NCBI RefSeq assembly: GCF_034048115.1
Contig: NZ_CP139145.1
Coordinates: forward strand, 62,001 to 126,000
DNA length: 64,000 nt
Source: Pseudarthrobacter sp. IC2-21
GTDB lineage: Bacteria > Actinomycetota > Actinomycetes > Actinomycetales > Micrococcaceae
Direction: 5' to 3'
In this document: positions 51,085 to 59,738 of the stretch, piece by piece
Position numbering within the stretch: the first letter of the stretch is position 1
Layout: each line of letters starts with the position of its first letter
Position numbers and translations under genes: made by a program
The notes under the pieces: model-generated
Databases searched by the model: none
Told to the model about the DNA's origin: nothing
Seen by the model: the letters and a program-made list of their open reading frames with translations, nothing else

Positions 51085-52589
51085 GAGTGCACCTCTGATT
51101 TCTGACCGAAGTATGCGGCGACGATCGACTCGGTGGATAGCCCCGGATGGGGGATTTCGGCAAAGACTGTTTGGTCGCGGAAGACCAGGACCCGGTCGGC
51201 GAGGTCCACGAGTTCGTCGACCTCGCTGGAGAGGACCACGATGCTCATGCCGGTGGAGCTGAGCCGATGCAGGATCGCGTAGATCTCCCGCTTGGTTCCA
51301 ATGTCCACCCCTCGGGTGGGGTCGTTGAGCAACAGGATCTGGGGGTCGGTGGCAAGCCAGCGGGCCAGGAGCACCTTTTGCTGGTTGCCGCCGGAGAGAG
51401 TGGAGATGGCATCGTCCGCGGTACCGAAGCGCAGCGAGAGCAGGTGGGCGAAGGCCTCGAACCTCTTAGCGATGCTGCCGGTACTCAGCAGCCCGCCACG
51501 ACGGTGCATTCCCAGGGTGGGCAGCGCGAAGTTCTCCAAGATGGACATGGATTCGAAGAGCGACTCTCCGCGGCGTTCGCGCGGCAGGTAGGCGACACCC
51601 AGAGCATCGCCGTTGCGCTCCCTGAGGCGCGCAGGTCCCTCGGCCAGGAGCCGCTCGACGCGGCCGGGTCCTGCCGTGACGCCGGCCAGGCGCTTGATGA
51701 ACTGGTCCTGTCCGTGGCCCTCGAGTCCTGCCAGGCCCACAATCTCCCCCGCGCGCAGTTCGAAGTCGATTGGTGAGGATTCCGGGGCCAGCGCGATGGC
51801 CGAACCCTGAAGGACCCCCTTCCCGGGCTCGTGTGGTTGCCGTCGGGTCGCATCGTGGCCGGAGTTTCCTGTCATGTCCGCTATCAGCCGGTCGATGGAC
51901 AGTCCGGAACGCTCCACAGTGGAGACGGTGCGCCCCGAGCGCAGGACGGTGACCCGGTCCGAGATTTCCGCAACCTCGTCCATGCGGTGCGAGATGAACA
52001 GGATGGCGGTCCCTTCGGCCGCGAGCCGGCGCATTTCAATGAAGAGCCGGTCGCGGGAGCTGACGTCCAGGGAGGCCGTTGACTCGTCGAGGATCAGCAC
52101 CTTGGGGTTGCGCACCAGCGCGCGGGCGATGCACAGGGACTGCCGCTCGGAGAGGGAGAGTTGGCCGGCGGGAAGATCAAGCGGAATCTCGCCGGCGATC
52201 CGGGTGAGTACATCGCGGGCGATAGACCGCTGTTCGGCGCGGGGCAGGGCGCGACGGAAGGTTCCGTGGGACCCGAGCCAAACGTTCTCGAGGACCGATT
52301 GGCTTCCGGCGGTGAGGACCTCCTGGAACACCGTGACAACCCCTAAATCCATGGCCGCCCGCGGCGATCGGCTGGCGATGGGGACCCCGTCCAGTGTGAC
52401 GGTGCCGGCGTCGGGCCGGTGGATGCCTCCCATGATTTTGACAAGTGTGCTCTTTCCCGAGCCGTTCTCGCCCAGAAGCGTGTGGATCTCGCCCGGCCGC
52501 AGATGCAGGTCCCCGTCGATGATGGCGTGTGTGGCACCGAAGCGCTTGCTCACCCCGGCGAGCACCAGGCCGGATGGGTGGTTGTTCAC
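51081..52589 (-). CDS. ABC transporter ATPase with two nucleotide-binding domains, sugar type
   Basis: The 502-residue protein carries two ATPase domains in one chain, as in RbsA and MglA. Domain 1 has Walker A GENGSGKS near residue 40, Walker B VLILDESTASLD and a somewhat degenerate signature (LSLSERQ). Domain 2 has the degenerate Walker A usual for this group (AGLEGHGQD), signature LSGGNQQK, and LLNDPTRGVDIG. A GTG at 52589 follows AAGGAG. It is the first gene of a minus-strand operon with two permeases and diverges from its binding-protein gene, with two operator copies between them. Confidence 0.9.
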   Translation of the reverse strand: MNNHPSGLVLAGVSKRFGATHAIIDGDLHLRPGEIHTLLGENGSGKSTLVKIMGGIHRPDAGTVTLDGVPIASRSPRAAMDLGVVTVFQEVLTAGSQSVLENVWLGSHGTFRRALPRAEQRSIARDVLTRIAGEIPLDLPAGQLSLSERQSLCIARALVRNPKVLILDESTASLDVSSRDRLFIEMRRLAAEGTAILFISHRMDEVAEISDRVTVLRSGRTVSTVERSGLSIDRLIADMTGNSGHDATRRQPHEPGKGVLQGSAIALAPESSPIDFELRAGEIVGLAGLEGHGQDQFIKRLAGVTAGPGRVERLLAEGPARLRERNGDALGVAYLPRERRGESLFESMSILENFALPTLGMHRRGGLLSTGSIAKRFEAFAHLLSLRFGTADDAISTLSGGNQQKVLLARWLATDPQILLLNDPTRGVDIGTKREIYAILHRLSSTGMSIVVLSSEVDELVDLADRVLVFRDQTVFAEIPHPGLSTESIVAAYFGQKSEVHS

Positions 52590-52636
52590 GGCGGATCTCC
52601 TTGGCTAATAAATGTGGCGTGGATCTCATTCGAAAC

Positions 52637-52651
52637 TAGACGAATCGTACA
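52637..52651. promoter_or_regulatory. TetR-type operator near the ATPase gene
   Basis: The 15-mer centred on ACGAATCGT (52640-52648) matches the consensus at 11 of 15 positions, including the complete palindromic core. It lies 48 bases upstream of the ATPase start. Confidence 0.6.
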
Positions 52652-52675
52652 GCATGTGACTACTGTGTTCCATAC

Positions 52676-52690
52676 GATACGAATCGTGCA
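52676..52690. promoter_or_regulatory. TetR-type operator near the binding-protein gene
   Basis: GATACGAATCGTGCA matches the consensus at 12 of 15 positions with a perfect left half and core. It lies 20 bases upstream of the binding-protein start, where a bound repressor would block transcription. Confidence 0.7.
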
Positions 52691-52709
52691 CTATCAAAGG
52701 AGATAGACC

Positions 52710-53969
52710 ATGAAGAACACCTATACCTTTCCCCGTTTAGCCACCTCGGGAGCCGCCATCCTGGGGGCTGGCGCCCTTGTCCTCACGGGCTGTTCAGCCC
52801 CGACACCCGCTGCTTCGGATTCCTCCTCCCGAACTTCTGCAGTGCCAGGCACCTCTGCTGCAGCAGGAAGTTGCGGGTCGGTGCCCACAGGTACGGCCAA
52901 GGATCCCAGCGGTCTCCTGGCGGGGCTGTCCAAGGAAGTTTCGGCGGGTTACGACCTCTACCCCTACGAAATCCGCAAATCGGCTTGGAGCGACTTCAAG
53001 TCCAAGAAGACTGACGGGTTCACGGCCGCGATCGTGGGCATGCCCCCGGCCAGCCCCTTCATTGCCTCCATGTCGGAGTCCATCCGCAAGAGCCTGAAGG
53101 CCGAGGGCGTCCGGATCGTTGGCGAGTTCGCCCCGGATGACCCGTCGAACGTTCCCCTGCAGCTCCAGCAGTTCAACGAGGCACTCTCCCTCAAACCTGA
53201 CGTGATCATCTACACCGCCATCGCCCCGGAACCGTCCGTGGACCTAGCCAAAGCCGCTCACGACGCCGGCATCCCGCTGGTAGCCGCCCAGGTGCCCATC
53301 GATTCCGAGTATGCCGTGAGTGTCACCCGGAACACCCCCTTGGCCATCGCCCAGGTTACGGCCGGCACGGTAGGGGCCATCGGGGGCAAGGGCAAAGTCC
53401 TGCGCGTCGACGGCATCCCGGGCATCCCGGTCTCGACCTTCGCGGCCCAGGGCATCGACGCGGTCCTGGAGAACTGCCCCGACATCAAGGTCGCCGGTAC
53501 GGTCACCGGGTTCTTCCAGCCGGCCACCGCCCAGGCAGAGGTCCAGAAGTTCCTCGCGACCAATCCTGCCGGTGTGGACGCCGTGCTGCAGGCTGGAACG
53601 ATGGGCGTGGGCATCCGCAACGCCTTCGAGGAATCAGGAATGGAGGTCCCGCCGATCGCTGACGATGGATCCAGCCAGGGATTCTCCTCCTGGGCGTTGG
53701 CAAACCCCGAGTACCCATACTTTGGCACAACGACTCCGTCAGTTCGCACCGGTGAGGCAGTGGTCGATGTGGCCTTGCGCATCCTGAAGGGCGAGGGACC
53801 AAAGATCAACCAGATCGTTGAACCCTCAGTGATCGTCTCCCGGGACAACCTCGCCAAGGTCGCTGACCCGTCCTGGGAAGTCAGCGACCTGACCGACCTG
53901 GCCGGCGACCCTCAGGACTTCCTGCCCACCGACCGGCTCAACGAGTTCTTCGCTAACCCGGGCAAATAG
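52710..53969 (+). CDS. ABC importer substrate-binding lipoprotein, sugar type
   Basis: The 419-residue protein has a lipoprotein signal: a basic start, a hydrophobic stretch, and the lipobox VLTGC with Cys28 as the lipidation site. A serine/threonine-rich linker of about 40 residues follows, then a periplasmic-binding-protein type 1 fold (SLKPDVIIYTAIAPEPSVDLAKAAHDAGIPLVAAQVP). AAAGGAG lies seven bases before the ATG. It is the extracellular receptor of the divergent ABC importer. Ligands of this family are mostly sugars, but related proteins bind autoinducer-2 and aromatic compounds, which the context favours here. Confidence 0.88.
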   Translation: MKNTYTFPRLATSGAAILGAGALVLTGCSAPTPAASDSSSRTSAVPGTSAAAGSCGSVPTGTAKDPSGLLAGLSKEVSAGYDLYPYEIRKSAWSDFKSKKTDGFTAAIVGMPPASPFIASMSESIRKSLKAEGVRIVGEFAPDDPSNVPLQLQQFNEALSLKPDVIIYTAIAPEPSVDLAKAAHDAGIPLVAAQVPIDSEYAVSVTRNTPLAIAQVTAGTVGAIGGKGKVLRVDGIPGIPVSTFAAQGIDAVLENCPDIKVAGTVTGFFQPATAQAEVQKFLATNPAGVDAVLQAGTMGVGIRNAFEESGMEVPPIADDGSSQGFSSWALANPEYPYFGTTTPSVRTGEAVVDVALRILKGEGPKINQIVEPSVIVSRDNLAKVADPSWEVSDLTDLAGDPQDFLPTDRLNEFFANPGK

Positions 53970-54181
53970 CGATGACATGTTCCTGGTTCTGCTGTTGCCC
54001 ATCGGCTTGCTTCTTGGTTCGTTGACGGAGCTTCGGCGGCACTCTCGGCAAACCGGGCCCGTGGAACACGCGGAAGCCATGCCCGCTGGTTCGTTGCCTC
54101 CAGAAGAACGCCCGCAACGTGCGGCGGCCATGGATTAGGCCGCCGCGCTTGGTGTCCGAAGCGTCCAGGCACCGGTCAGAC

Positions 54182-54247
54182 CGCAGGAAGGGCCCTCCTT
54201 CGTACATGCCAAGCGGCATCCACGAAGGAAGGGGTCCTTCTCCTGCG
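54182..54247. repeat. Long imperfect hairpin downstream of the binding-protein gene
   Basis: A base stem CGCAGGA/TCCTGCG (54182-54188 with 54241-54247) closes around a middle stem (54193-54203 with 54222-54233, one bulge) and an inner ATGCC-aagc-GGCAT hairpin (54206-54219). It may be a terminator, an mRNA-stabilising structure, or a dispersed palindromic repeat. Confidence 0.5.
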
Positions 54248-54430
54248 TTGGCCCGTGGACACGGCCACCGGTAGGGAGGCAGTGGCTGAAGGGCACACCT
54301 AAACACCCTCGCCGGCGGTCCGTTGGCTCCAGGCAGGTTCCCTGCCGCCGGCCCGCTGACGGTCGGTCCGGAAGCAAGCCGTTCCCGCTGGCTTGGACTG
54401 ATGTGTTAATACGTGCCGGTTCCCCCCGCA

Positions 54431-54481
54431 AAAAGCCCCTTGGAAGTCCGAACCCGCAATCCGGTTCGGCCCCAAGGGGCA
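54431..54481 (-). terminator. Rho-independent terminator of the DapA-family gene
   Basis: An outer stem (54436-54444 with 54473-54481) and an inner stem (54449-54455 with 54464-54470) are followed on the minus strand by five T residues (54435-54431). It lies 32 bases after the gene's stop. Confidence 0.85.
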
Positions 54482-54512
54482 ATCTGCAGGCGGTACACCG
54501 CCTCGGAACGGC

Positions 54513-55532
54513 TTAGGCGCTGACGCGACCGCGCAGGAACTCGGAGTCCGGCGCGTCAGTGACGGGCAGCCCCGAGGCTTCCAGGCTTGCGCGCAGTTGC
54601 TTCATGAAGCGGTCGGGAAGTCTGACTGCCGGCGGGCGCAGGGCGCCGCCGTTGAAGCCGGAGAGCCACTCCTGGTACTTCCATTGGGTGCGGTTGATGG
54701 AGCTGGTGCCCGGGGTGGATGTGGACGAAACGGCGATATTGGCGGCCCGGGCCGGCTGGACCTGCCAGTAGCGCTCCATGGCTTCTTCCCACTTGCCGGT
54801 GCGCGCCAGCTCGAAGGCCTTGGGGTAGTAGTCGCCCATCCAGTTCGTGTTCGCGGTGCCCGAGAACTGGACGTCCAGGACCGACATGAGGGGGATTATT
54901 TCGGCCTCAATGGGGCAGGAGATCACTACTTCGTCGCGGAAGTGGTGGTACATCTCCATGACCCCGGGGATGCCCGGGTAGCCCTGTTCGGCCTTGATGG
55001 CCACGATACTAGGCATTGCGTCGAGGACGCGGCGCACGAAGTCAACACTCATGCCGGCGGGGTGGATGCGCTCGAAGCCCCAGGCGGGCAGCGGGAACAG
55101 CATAGTGGCCAAGTCGGTTTCGTCGGTGAAACGCTTCGTGTAATTGAAGACCTCGTCGTAGGAGGTCGGCCAGAACGATGAGGGGTAGGCCAGCAGGGCG
55201 CGGTCGGCGCCGGCCTTGGTGGCGAGGTTTGCTGCGTAGATGTTCTCTTCCAGGGTGCCGAAGATGGCGTGGAAGAAGAGTGCGAAGTCAGGGCCGGCCG
55301 CTTCGCGGGCGACGGCCGTGATCCGGGCGTTCTCCTCCGGGGTGACATTCGCTTCGGCGATGATCAGGGAACCGGCGTAGCCGCGTTCCTTGAGCAGGAG
55401 GATGTCGTGGCGGATCGCGTTCTCGTTGATGTCCGCGAAGTCAGGGGTGAAGGATGGGTGAGTCACCGCGACGGTGCCGGTGAAGTTCTCCTTGGCCCAG
55501 GAGCGGGCCTCGGATTTGGTGTATTCCACCAT
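54513..55532 (-). CDS. DapA/NanA-family class I aldolase or lyase
   Basis: The 339-residue protein has the DHDPS-like TIM barrel. The Schiff-base lysine is expected in IVAIKAEQGYPG near residue 180, and the YPSSFWPTSYDEVFNYTKRF segment replaces the usual tyrosine strand. It is longer than DapA (about 290 residues) because of an N-terminal and a C-terminal extension. Family members join or cleave pyruvate and related oxo acids; some act on aromatic meta-cleavage products. AAGGAG precedes the ATG at 55532. It follows an ornithine-cyclodeaminase-family gene by 27 bases, so both are probably made from the operator-controlled promoter at 56.6 kb. The true substrate is unknown. Confidence 0.83.
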   Translation of the reverse strand: MVEYTKSEARSWAKENFTGTVAVTHPSFTPDFADINENAIRHDILLLKERGYAGSLIIAEANVTPEENARITAVAREAAGPDFALFFHAIFGTLEENIYAANLATKAGADRALLAYPSSFWPTSYDEVFNYTKRFTDETDLATMLFPLPAWGFERIHPAGMSVDFVRRVLDAMPSIVAIKAEQGYPGIPGVMEMYHHFRDEVVISCPIEAEIIPLMSVLDVQFSGTANTNWMGDYYPKAFELARTGKWEEAMERYWQVQPARAANIAVSSTSTPGTSSINRTQWKYQEWLSGFNGGALRPPAVRLPDRFMKQLRASLEASGLPVTDAPDSEFLRGRVSA

Positions 55533-55559
55533 GGTGTTCTCCTTTATTTCTGTGAGGTG

Positions 55560-56573
55560 TTATTTGCGGCTGGTGACAATGCCGACGGGCAGGACGGTGC
55601 CGATGCCCTCGGCGCGCGCGCGGTCCACGAGCATCTCGGCAACCACGATGTCCTGCAGGCCTGAACCCGTCGACTTGTAGATCCTGATCCCGTGCGCGCA
55701 ATCGATCTCGGTTGCACCGGAAAGGACGGCATTGAGAGTGACAACGATCGAATCGACATCGACGCCGTGTACGCGGGCCGCGATCATGTCCCCGCTGTCG
55801 TTGACGACCTCGTCACGGGAATCCACCACGACCACTGCGGCGCGGGCGATAAGTTCGGCGGGCAGCTCACGCTGGGCTGCTGTGGTAGAACCGATCGATA
55901 CCACAGCGGTGTCTTCTCCGACCCAGTCGGCCTGCAAGGTCGGGGATTCATCGCGGGAGCGTGCTGCGCACAGGATGAGATCCGCGCCTTCGGCAGCCTC
56001 GCGGGCCGAACCGACGGCCCGTGCGGGAGCCCCGAACGCGCCGTCGAACTCAGCCGCAAAGGCCTCGCGGTTGGCGGGGTTGGGGCTGAACACTCGGATG
56101 TCGGCGAACTCCAGCAGGTGGGAAAAGGCCGTCAGGTGGGAACGGGCCTCAAAACCGGAGCCGATAACGCCCACGGTCAGCGGCCGTTGCGGCACGATCG
56201 TGGAGGTGCCCACAGCGGTGGTCGCGGCGGTGCGCAGGCCGGTGACGCGATTTCCGTCAACCAGCGCCACCAAATCCGCGGTGTCCTTGTCGAAGAGGGA
56301 AATCAGGTAGCTGACGCGCAGGCCGTCCGCGAAGGACCCGGCGATTGACTTAGCGCCGAACAGCTGGCCGCTGGATGGTACCGAGGGCATGATCCGCAAC
56401 CATTCCCGCGGGGTCTGGGCGAAGATCCGCCCCGGGGTTCCGGCCTCGTCGCCAGGGGCCTTGTAGGCGGCGCGGATGGCTTCGATTGCCCGGGCCCAGT
56501 CCGAAAGGCTGGCAACGTCGGCGTCGGTGAGGAAGAGCGGAAGTTTGGTCGGCAACTCGCCATTGGTGCTCAC
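55560..56573 (-). CDS. Ornithine cyclodeaminase / mu-crystallin family protein
   Basis: This 337-residue protein has the family's central Rossmann part: GLRTAATTAVGTSTIVPQRPLTVGVIGSGFEARSHLTAF near residues 112-150, and later VVSIGSTTAAQRELPAELIARA. Members include ornithine cyclodeaminase, alanine dehydrogenase and ketimine reductases that use NAD(P)H on cyclic imines. A GTG at 56573 follows AAGGAG. It is divergent from an aldehyde dehydrogenase gene with a perfect operator between them. In an aromatic locus it might reduce an imine or amino acid derived from a nitrogen-containing ring, which would be an unusual combination; simple dehydrogenase roles are also possible. Confidence 0.85.
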   Translation of the reverse strand: MSTNGELPTKLPLFLTDADVASLSDWARAIEAIRAAYKAPGDEAGTPGRIFAQTPREWLRIMPSVPSSGQLFGAKSIAGSFADGLRVSYLISLFDKDTADLVALVDGNRVTGLRTAATTAVGTSTIVPQRPLTVGVIGSGFEARSHLTAFSHLLEFADIRVFSPNPANREAFAAEFDGAFGAPARAVGSAREAAEGADLILCAARSRDESPTLQADWVGEDTAVVSIGSTTAAQRELPAELIARAAVVVVDSRDEVVNDSGDMIAARVHGVDVDSIVVTLNAVLSGATEIDCAHGIRIYKSTGSGLQDIVVAEMLVDRARAEGIGTVLPVGIVTSRK

Positions 56574-56654
56574 GGGGGCACTCCTTGATGTCGGGCAGCC
56601 GGTCCACGGGCTGCGGGCGTGGGTGGATTTATTGCGTAGGCCTAAATAGTGTCC

Positions 56655-56669
56655 GATACGAATCGTATC
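56655..56669. promoter_or_regulatory. Perfect TetR-type operator in the divergent promoter region at 56.6 kb
   Basis: GATACGAATCGTATC is a perfect 7-1-7 inverted repeat and defines the consensus. It lies 82 bases upstream of the cyclodeaminase-family gene and 49 bases upstream of the aldehyde dehydrogenase gene, with a TATAC sequence just after it. Confidence 0.8.
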
Positions 56670-56717
56670 CTATACACTCGTGATCGAGAACACGTCTCAA
56701 GGAAAAGGATCCCAGCC

Positions 56718-58094
56718 ATGGCAATCGCCACCGTCAACCCGACCACCGGTTCGACCGAAATGATCATCGAGCCGCACGCGGCCCAGGAAGTCCAGGAGCG
56801 CATCGCGGAAGCCGCCGAAGCGGCGCGGCTGCTGCGGGGCACCACCTTCGCCAAGCGAGCGCAGTGGATGCTGGCCGCGGCGGACATTCTGGAGGACCAG
56901 GCAGGGGGCCTGGGCGAGCTGATCACCGTCGAGATGGGCAAGCCGATTGGGCAATCGATCGCCGAGGTGCACAAGTGCGTCAAGGCCATGCGGTTCTACG
57001 CCGCGAACGCCGAGGAATTCCTGGCCGATGCCCCGCTGGCGGACCCCTCAACGGTTGGCGCGAGCCGGGCGTGGACCCGGTACGAGCCGCTGGGCACTGT
57101 CCTGGCGGTCATGCCGTGGAACTACCCGTTCTGGCAGGTCATCCGGTTTGCGGCACCGGCGCTTATGGCCGGTAACTCTGGTCTGCTCAAGCATGCCTCG
57201 AACGTGCCCCAGGCCGCGCTTTTCCTTGACACCCTCTTTGAGCGCGCGGGGTTCCCGGTCGGTTCCTTCCGCACCCTGCTGATCGGCGGTTCCGAGGTGG
57301 GGGCCGTCCTTGCCGATCCGCGGGTCAAGGCGGTGACCCTGACGGGTTCCGAGCCGGCGGGACGCTCGGTGGCCTCCATTGCCGCTGACCACGTGAAGAA
57401 GTCCGTGCTGGAATTGGGCGGGTCGGACCCGTTCATCGTCATGCCCTCGGCGGACGTCGCCGCCGCTGCGGCGACCGCCGTGCGCGCGCGAATCAGCAAC
57501 AACGGCCAGTCCTGTATCGCCGGCAAGCGCTTCATCGTGCACACCGAGGTCTATGACGCGTTCGCCGCCGAATTCGTGAAGCTGATGTCGGAGCTTGTCG
57601 TAGGGGATCCGCTGGACCCCGCAACCCAGGTGGGGCCGCTGGCCACCGCGTCCGGACGCGACGAGCTGGCCGAGCTTGTTGAGGACGCGCGCTCCCTGGG
57701 CGCCGAGGTGCTGACCGGCGGGACGATTCCCGAGGGCCCCGGCTTTTTCTATGCCCCCACTGTGCTCGCAGGGCTCAGTGAAGAGATGCGGATCATCCAG
57801 GAGGAGACCTTCGGGCCCGTCGCATCGCTGTACCGTGCGGCGGATCGCGAGGACGCCCTGCGGATCGCCAATCAGACCACTTTCGGTCTTTCCAGTGCGG
57901 TCTGGACCCGTGACGCCGAGGAAGAGGCATGGTTTACGACCAATCTCGACGCCGGTGCGGTGTTCATCAACGGTATGACCGTCTCCTACCAGGAGCTGCC
58001 GTTCGGGGGGATTAAGCGCTCCGGTTTCGGACGTGAGCTCGCCGCGGTAGGCATCCGGGAGTTCTGCAACCTCAAAACTGTTTGGAGGGCCTAA
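56718..58094 (+). CDS. NAD(P)-dependent aldehyde dehydrogenase (GabD2-like)
   Basis: From the ATG at 56718 the protein has 458 residues, the usual length of the short GabD group. It has MPWNYPFWQVIRFAAPALMAGN, ELGGSDPFIV and the catalytic cysteine in NNGQSCIAGKRF. The frame extends upstream to 56649, but that would put the operator inside the gene, and AAGGA lies just before 56718. In the locus it may oxidise succinate semialdehyde, hydroxymuconic semialdehyde or an aromatic aldehyde formed by the VAO-type pathway. Some members reduce or oxidise both small and aromatic aldehydes, so the substrate cannot be fixed. Confidence 0.86.
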   Translation: MAIATVNPTTGSTEMIIEPHAAQEVQERIAEAAEAARLLRGTTFAKRAQWMLAAADILEDQAGGLGELITVEMGKPIGQSIAEVHKCVKAMRFYAANAEEFLADAPLADPSTVGASRAWTRYEPLGTVLAVMPWNYPFWQVIRFAAPALMAGNSGLLKHASNVPQAALFLDTLFERAGFPVGSFRTLLIGGSEVGAVLADPRVKAVTLTGSEPAGRSVASIAADHVKKSVLELGGSDPFIVMPSADVAAAAATAVRARISNNGQSCIAGKRFIVHTEVYDAFAAEFVKLMSELVVGDPLDPATQVGPLATASGRDELAELVEDARSLGAEVLTGGTIPEGPGFFYAPTVLAGLSEEMRIIQEETFGPVASLYRAADREDALRIANQTTFGLSSAVWTRDAEEEAWFTTNLDAGAVFINGMTVSYQELPFGGIKRSGFGRELAAVGIREFCNLKTVWRA

Positions 58095-58167
58095 GCCGCA
58101 AAGCTGACGCGCATCGCAGCCTTCCAGTGCCCTTGTGCCACGAAGTGATGGGTGTTACATTCTATCC

Positions 58168-58182
58168 GAAACGATACGTACT
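58168..58182. promoter_or_regulatory. Weaker TetR-type operator upstream of the hydroxylase gene
   Basis: GAAACGATACGTACT matches the consensus at 10 of 15 positions and keeps the ACG-N3-CGT core. It lies 18 bases upstream of the hydroxylase start, between the aldehyde dehydrogenase and hydroxylase genes. Confidence 0.5.
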
Positions 58183-58199
58183 GAACTTGAAGGAGCGAG

Positions 58200-59705
58200 A
58201 TGACTGACATCGTCAACGTTGACGTGGTCGTGGTCGGGGGAGGGCCCGTGGGGGTCACGGCCCTGGCGTTGCTGGGCCGCGCTGGCCTGAGTGCCGTCGG
58301 CGTGGAACGCGAGGTCCAGGCATGGCCTACTGCGCGCGCCGTGCACTTCGATGGCGAGACCTTCCGTACCCTCCAGTCGCTGGGGGTTGCCGAGCGCTTC
58401 GCCAGGGCCACCTTGCCGATGGCTTCGATGCATATCGAGAATGAGGAGCGCGAGGTCCTGGTTTCCGTGCCGACCGGACGGCTCGGGGCCCAGGGATGGC
58501 ACGACGACCTTACTTTTCACCAGCCTGAGATCGAAGTCCTGCTGCAGGAGGTCGTTGAGGAACTGCCCGGTGTCGAGCTGCGCCGCGGCATAACCGTGCT
58601 CTCGGTACGCAACGCCGAAGAGGGTGTCGAAGTCGCGGTGCGCAAGTCGGACGGTGAGGAATCCCTCATCCGTGCCCGTTGGGCCATCGCGGCGGACGGA
58701 GCCCGCTCGCAGAGTCGCAAGGCGCTGAACATCGAGACCGAAAAAATCGGCGAGGATGCGCAGTGGCTGGTCGCGGACGGGATCCTTGAAGGGAGCCCGG
58801 GCTTGTCCTCGGACATGATCTTCCTGGGCCACCACACTCGGCCTGCCCTGTGGATCCGCCTCCCCGGCAAGCGGGTGCGGATGGAGTTCATGCTCATGCC
58901 AGGCGATGACCCCGAGGAAATTGCGACCCCCGCCGGCCTCGAACGCCTCAGCCACGGCGTGTTGCCGGCGGACAAGTTCACGGCGGACCGGCTGGCGACC
59001 TACACGTTCCGGGGACGCATTTCCCAGCAGTGGCGCGCGGGGAACATCTTCCTGGCAGGCGACGCCGCACATCAGGCCCCGCCGCTGTTTGGGCAGGGCT
59101 TGTGCGCCGGAATGCGCGATGTGGCCAATCTGGTCTGGAAGCTCGATGCAGTCAAGCGCGGTGCGGCGGACGACAGTCTCCTGGACACCTATGAGAGCGA
59201 GCGTCTGCCGCACGCACGCTTCTGGGTCGAGCAGGCGGCCAACGCCGCCGGCTTCCTGCAGACCACCGACGCCGGGGTGGCAAAGCAACGTGACGCCTTC
59301 ATCCGGGCGAACCCCGCGGCATCGGCACCTGTTGCGCCCCCACTGGGACCGGGCCTGCACGAAGGCGGCACCGACGACCGTGCCGGCCGTCTGGCCACGC
59401 AGCCGATCCTCGCCGACGGGGTGCGTTTGGACGACATGGTGGGTTCCCGCTTCCTGGTGGCAACCACCCGCGAGCTCTATGCCGAGCTCCCTTCCTCCCT
59501 GCGCAGGCAGCTGGAGGGGAACGACGACGTCGTCGTGCTCTTCGATCCGGCCAAGGTCGGCCAGATCCTTACGGCCGCCGGCGCCAACATCGTCGTCGTT
59601 CGCCCGGACCGGTACATCCTGGGCCTTGGCGACACCCTCGAGGCCTTCGAACGCCTTATCGGCAGTATCCCGAAAGTCGGCTGCGACGTGCCGGCACACA
59701 TCTAG
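58200..59705 (+). CDS. FAD-dependent aromatic hydroxylase, MhpA/PheA type
   Basis: The 501-residue protein is a class A flavoprotein monooxygenase. VVVVGGGPVGVTALALLGRAGL binds the FAD ADP part, WAIAADGARSQSRKAL is the DG motif, and GNIFLAGDAAHQAPPLFGQGLCAGMRDVANLVWKL is the GD motif in the form typical of MhpA-like 3-(3-hydroxyphenyl)propionate hydroxylases. A C-terminal thioredoxin-like tail is present. It should hydroxylate a phenol next to an existing OH using NAD(P)H and oxygen, making a catechol for the next gene. AAGGAG precedes the ATG. The dioxygenase gene follows after 33 bases. Confidence 0.9.
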   Translation: MTDIVNVDVVVVGGGPVGVTALALLGRAGLSAVGVEREVQAWPTARAVHFDGETFRTLQSLGVAERFARATLPMASMHIENEEREVLVSVPTGRLGAQGWHDDLTFHQPEIEVLLQEVVEELPGVELRRGITVLSVRNAEEGVEVAVRKSDGEESLIRARWAIAADGARSQSRKALNIETEKIGEDAQWLVADGILEGSPGLSSDMIFLGHHTRPALWIRLPGKRVRMEFMLMPGDDPEEIATPAGLERLSHGVLPADKFTADRLATYTFRGRISQQWRAGNIFLAGDAAHQAPPLFGQGLCAGMRDVANLVWKLDAVKRGAADDSLLDTYESERLPHARFWVEQAANAAGFLQTTDAGVAKQRDAFIRANPAASAPVAPPLGPGLHEGGTDDRAGRLATQPILADGVRLDDMVGSRFLVATTRELYAELPSSLRRQLEGNDDVVVLFDPAKVGQILTAAGANIVVVRPDRYILGLGDTLEAFERLIGSIPKVGCDVPAHI

Positions 59706-59738
59706 ACCCACATCCGCGTCAGAACATAGGAGACCACC

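Larger units (their letters stand above)
53970..54512. other. Intergenic region between convergent genes, with strong hairpins
   Basis: These 543 bases separate the binding-protein gene from the DapA-family gene. They hold the long hairpin at 54182-54247 and the terminator at 54431-54481, listed separately. No coding frame with a ribosome-binding site was seen. Confidence 0.5.
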
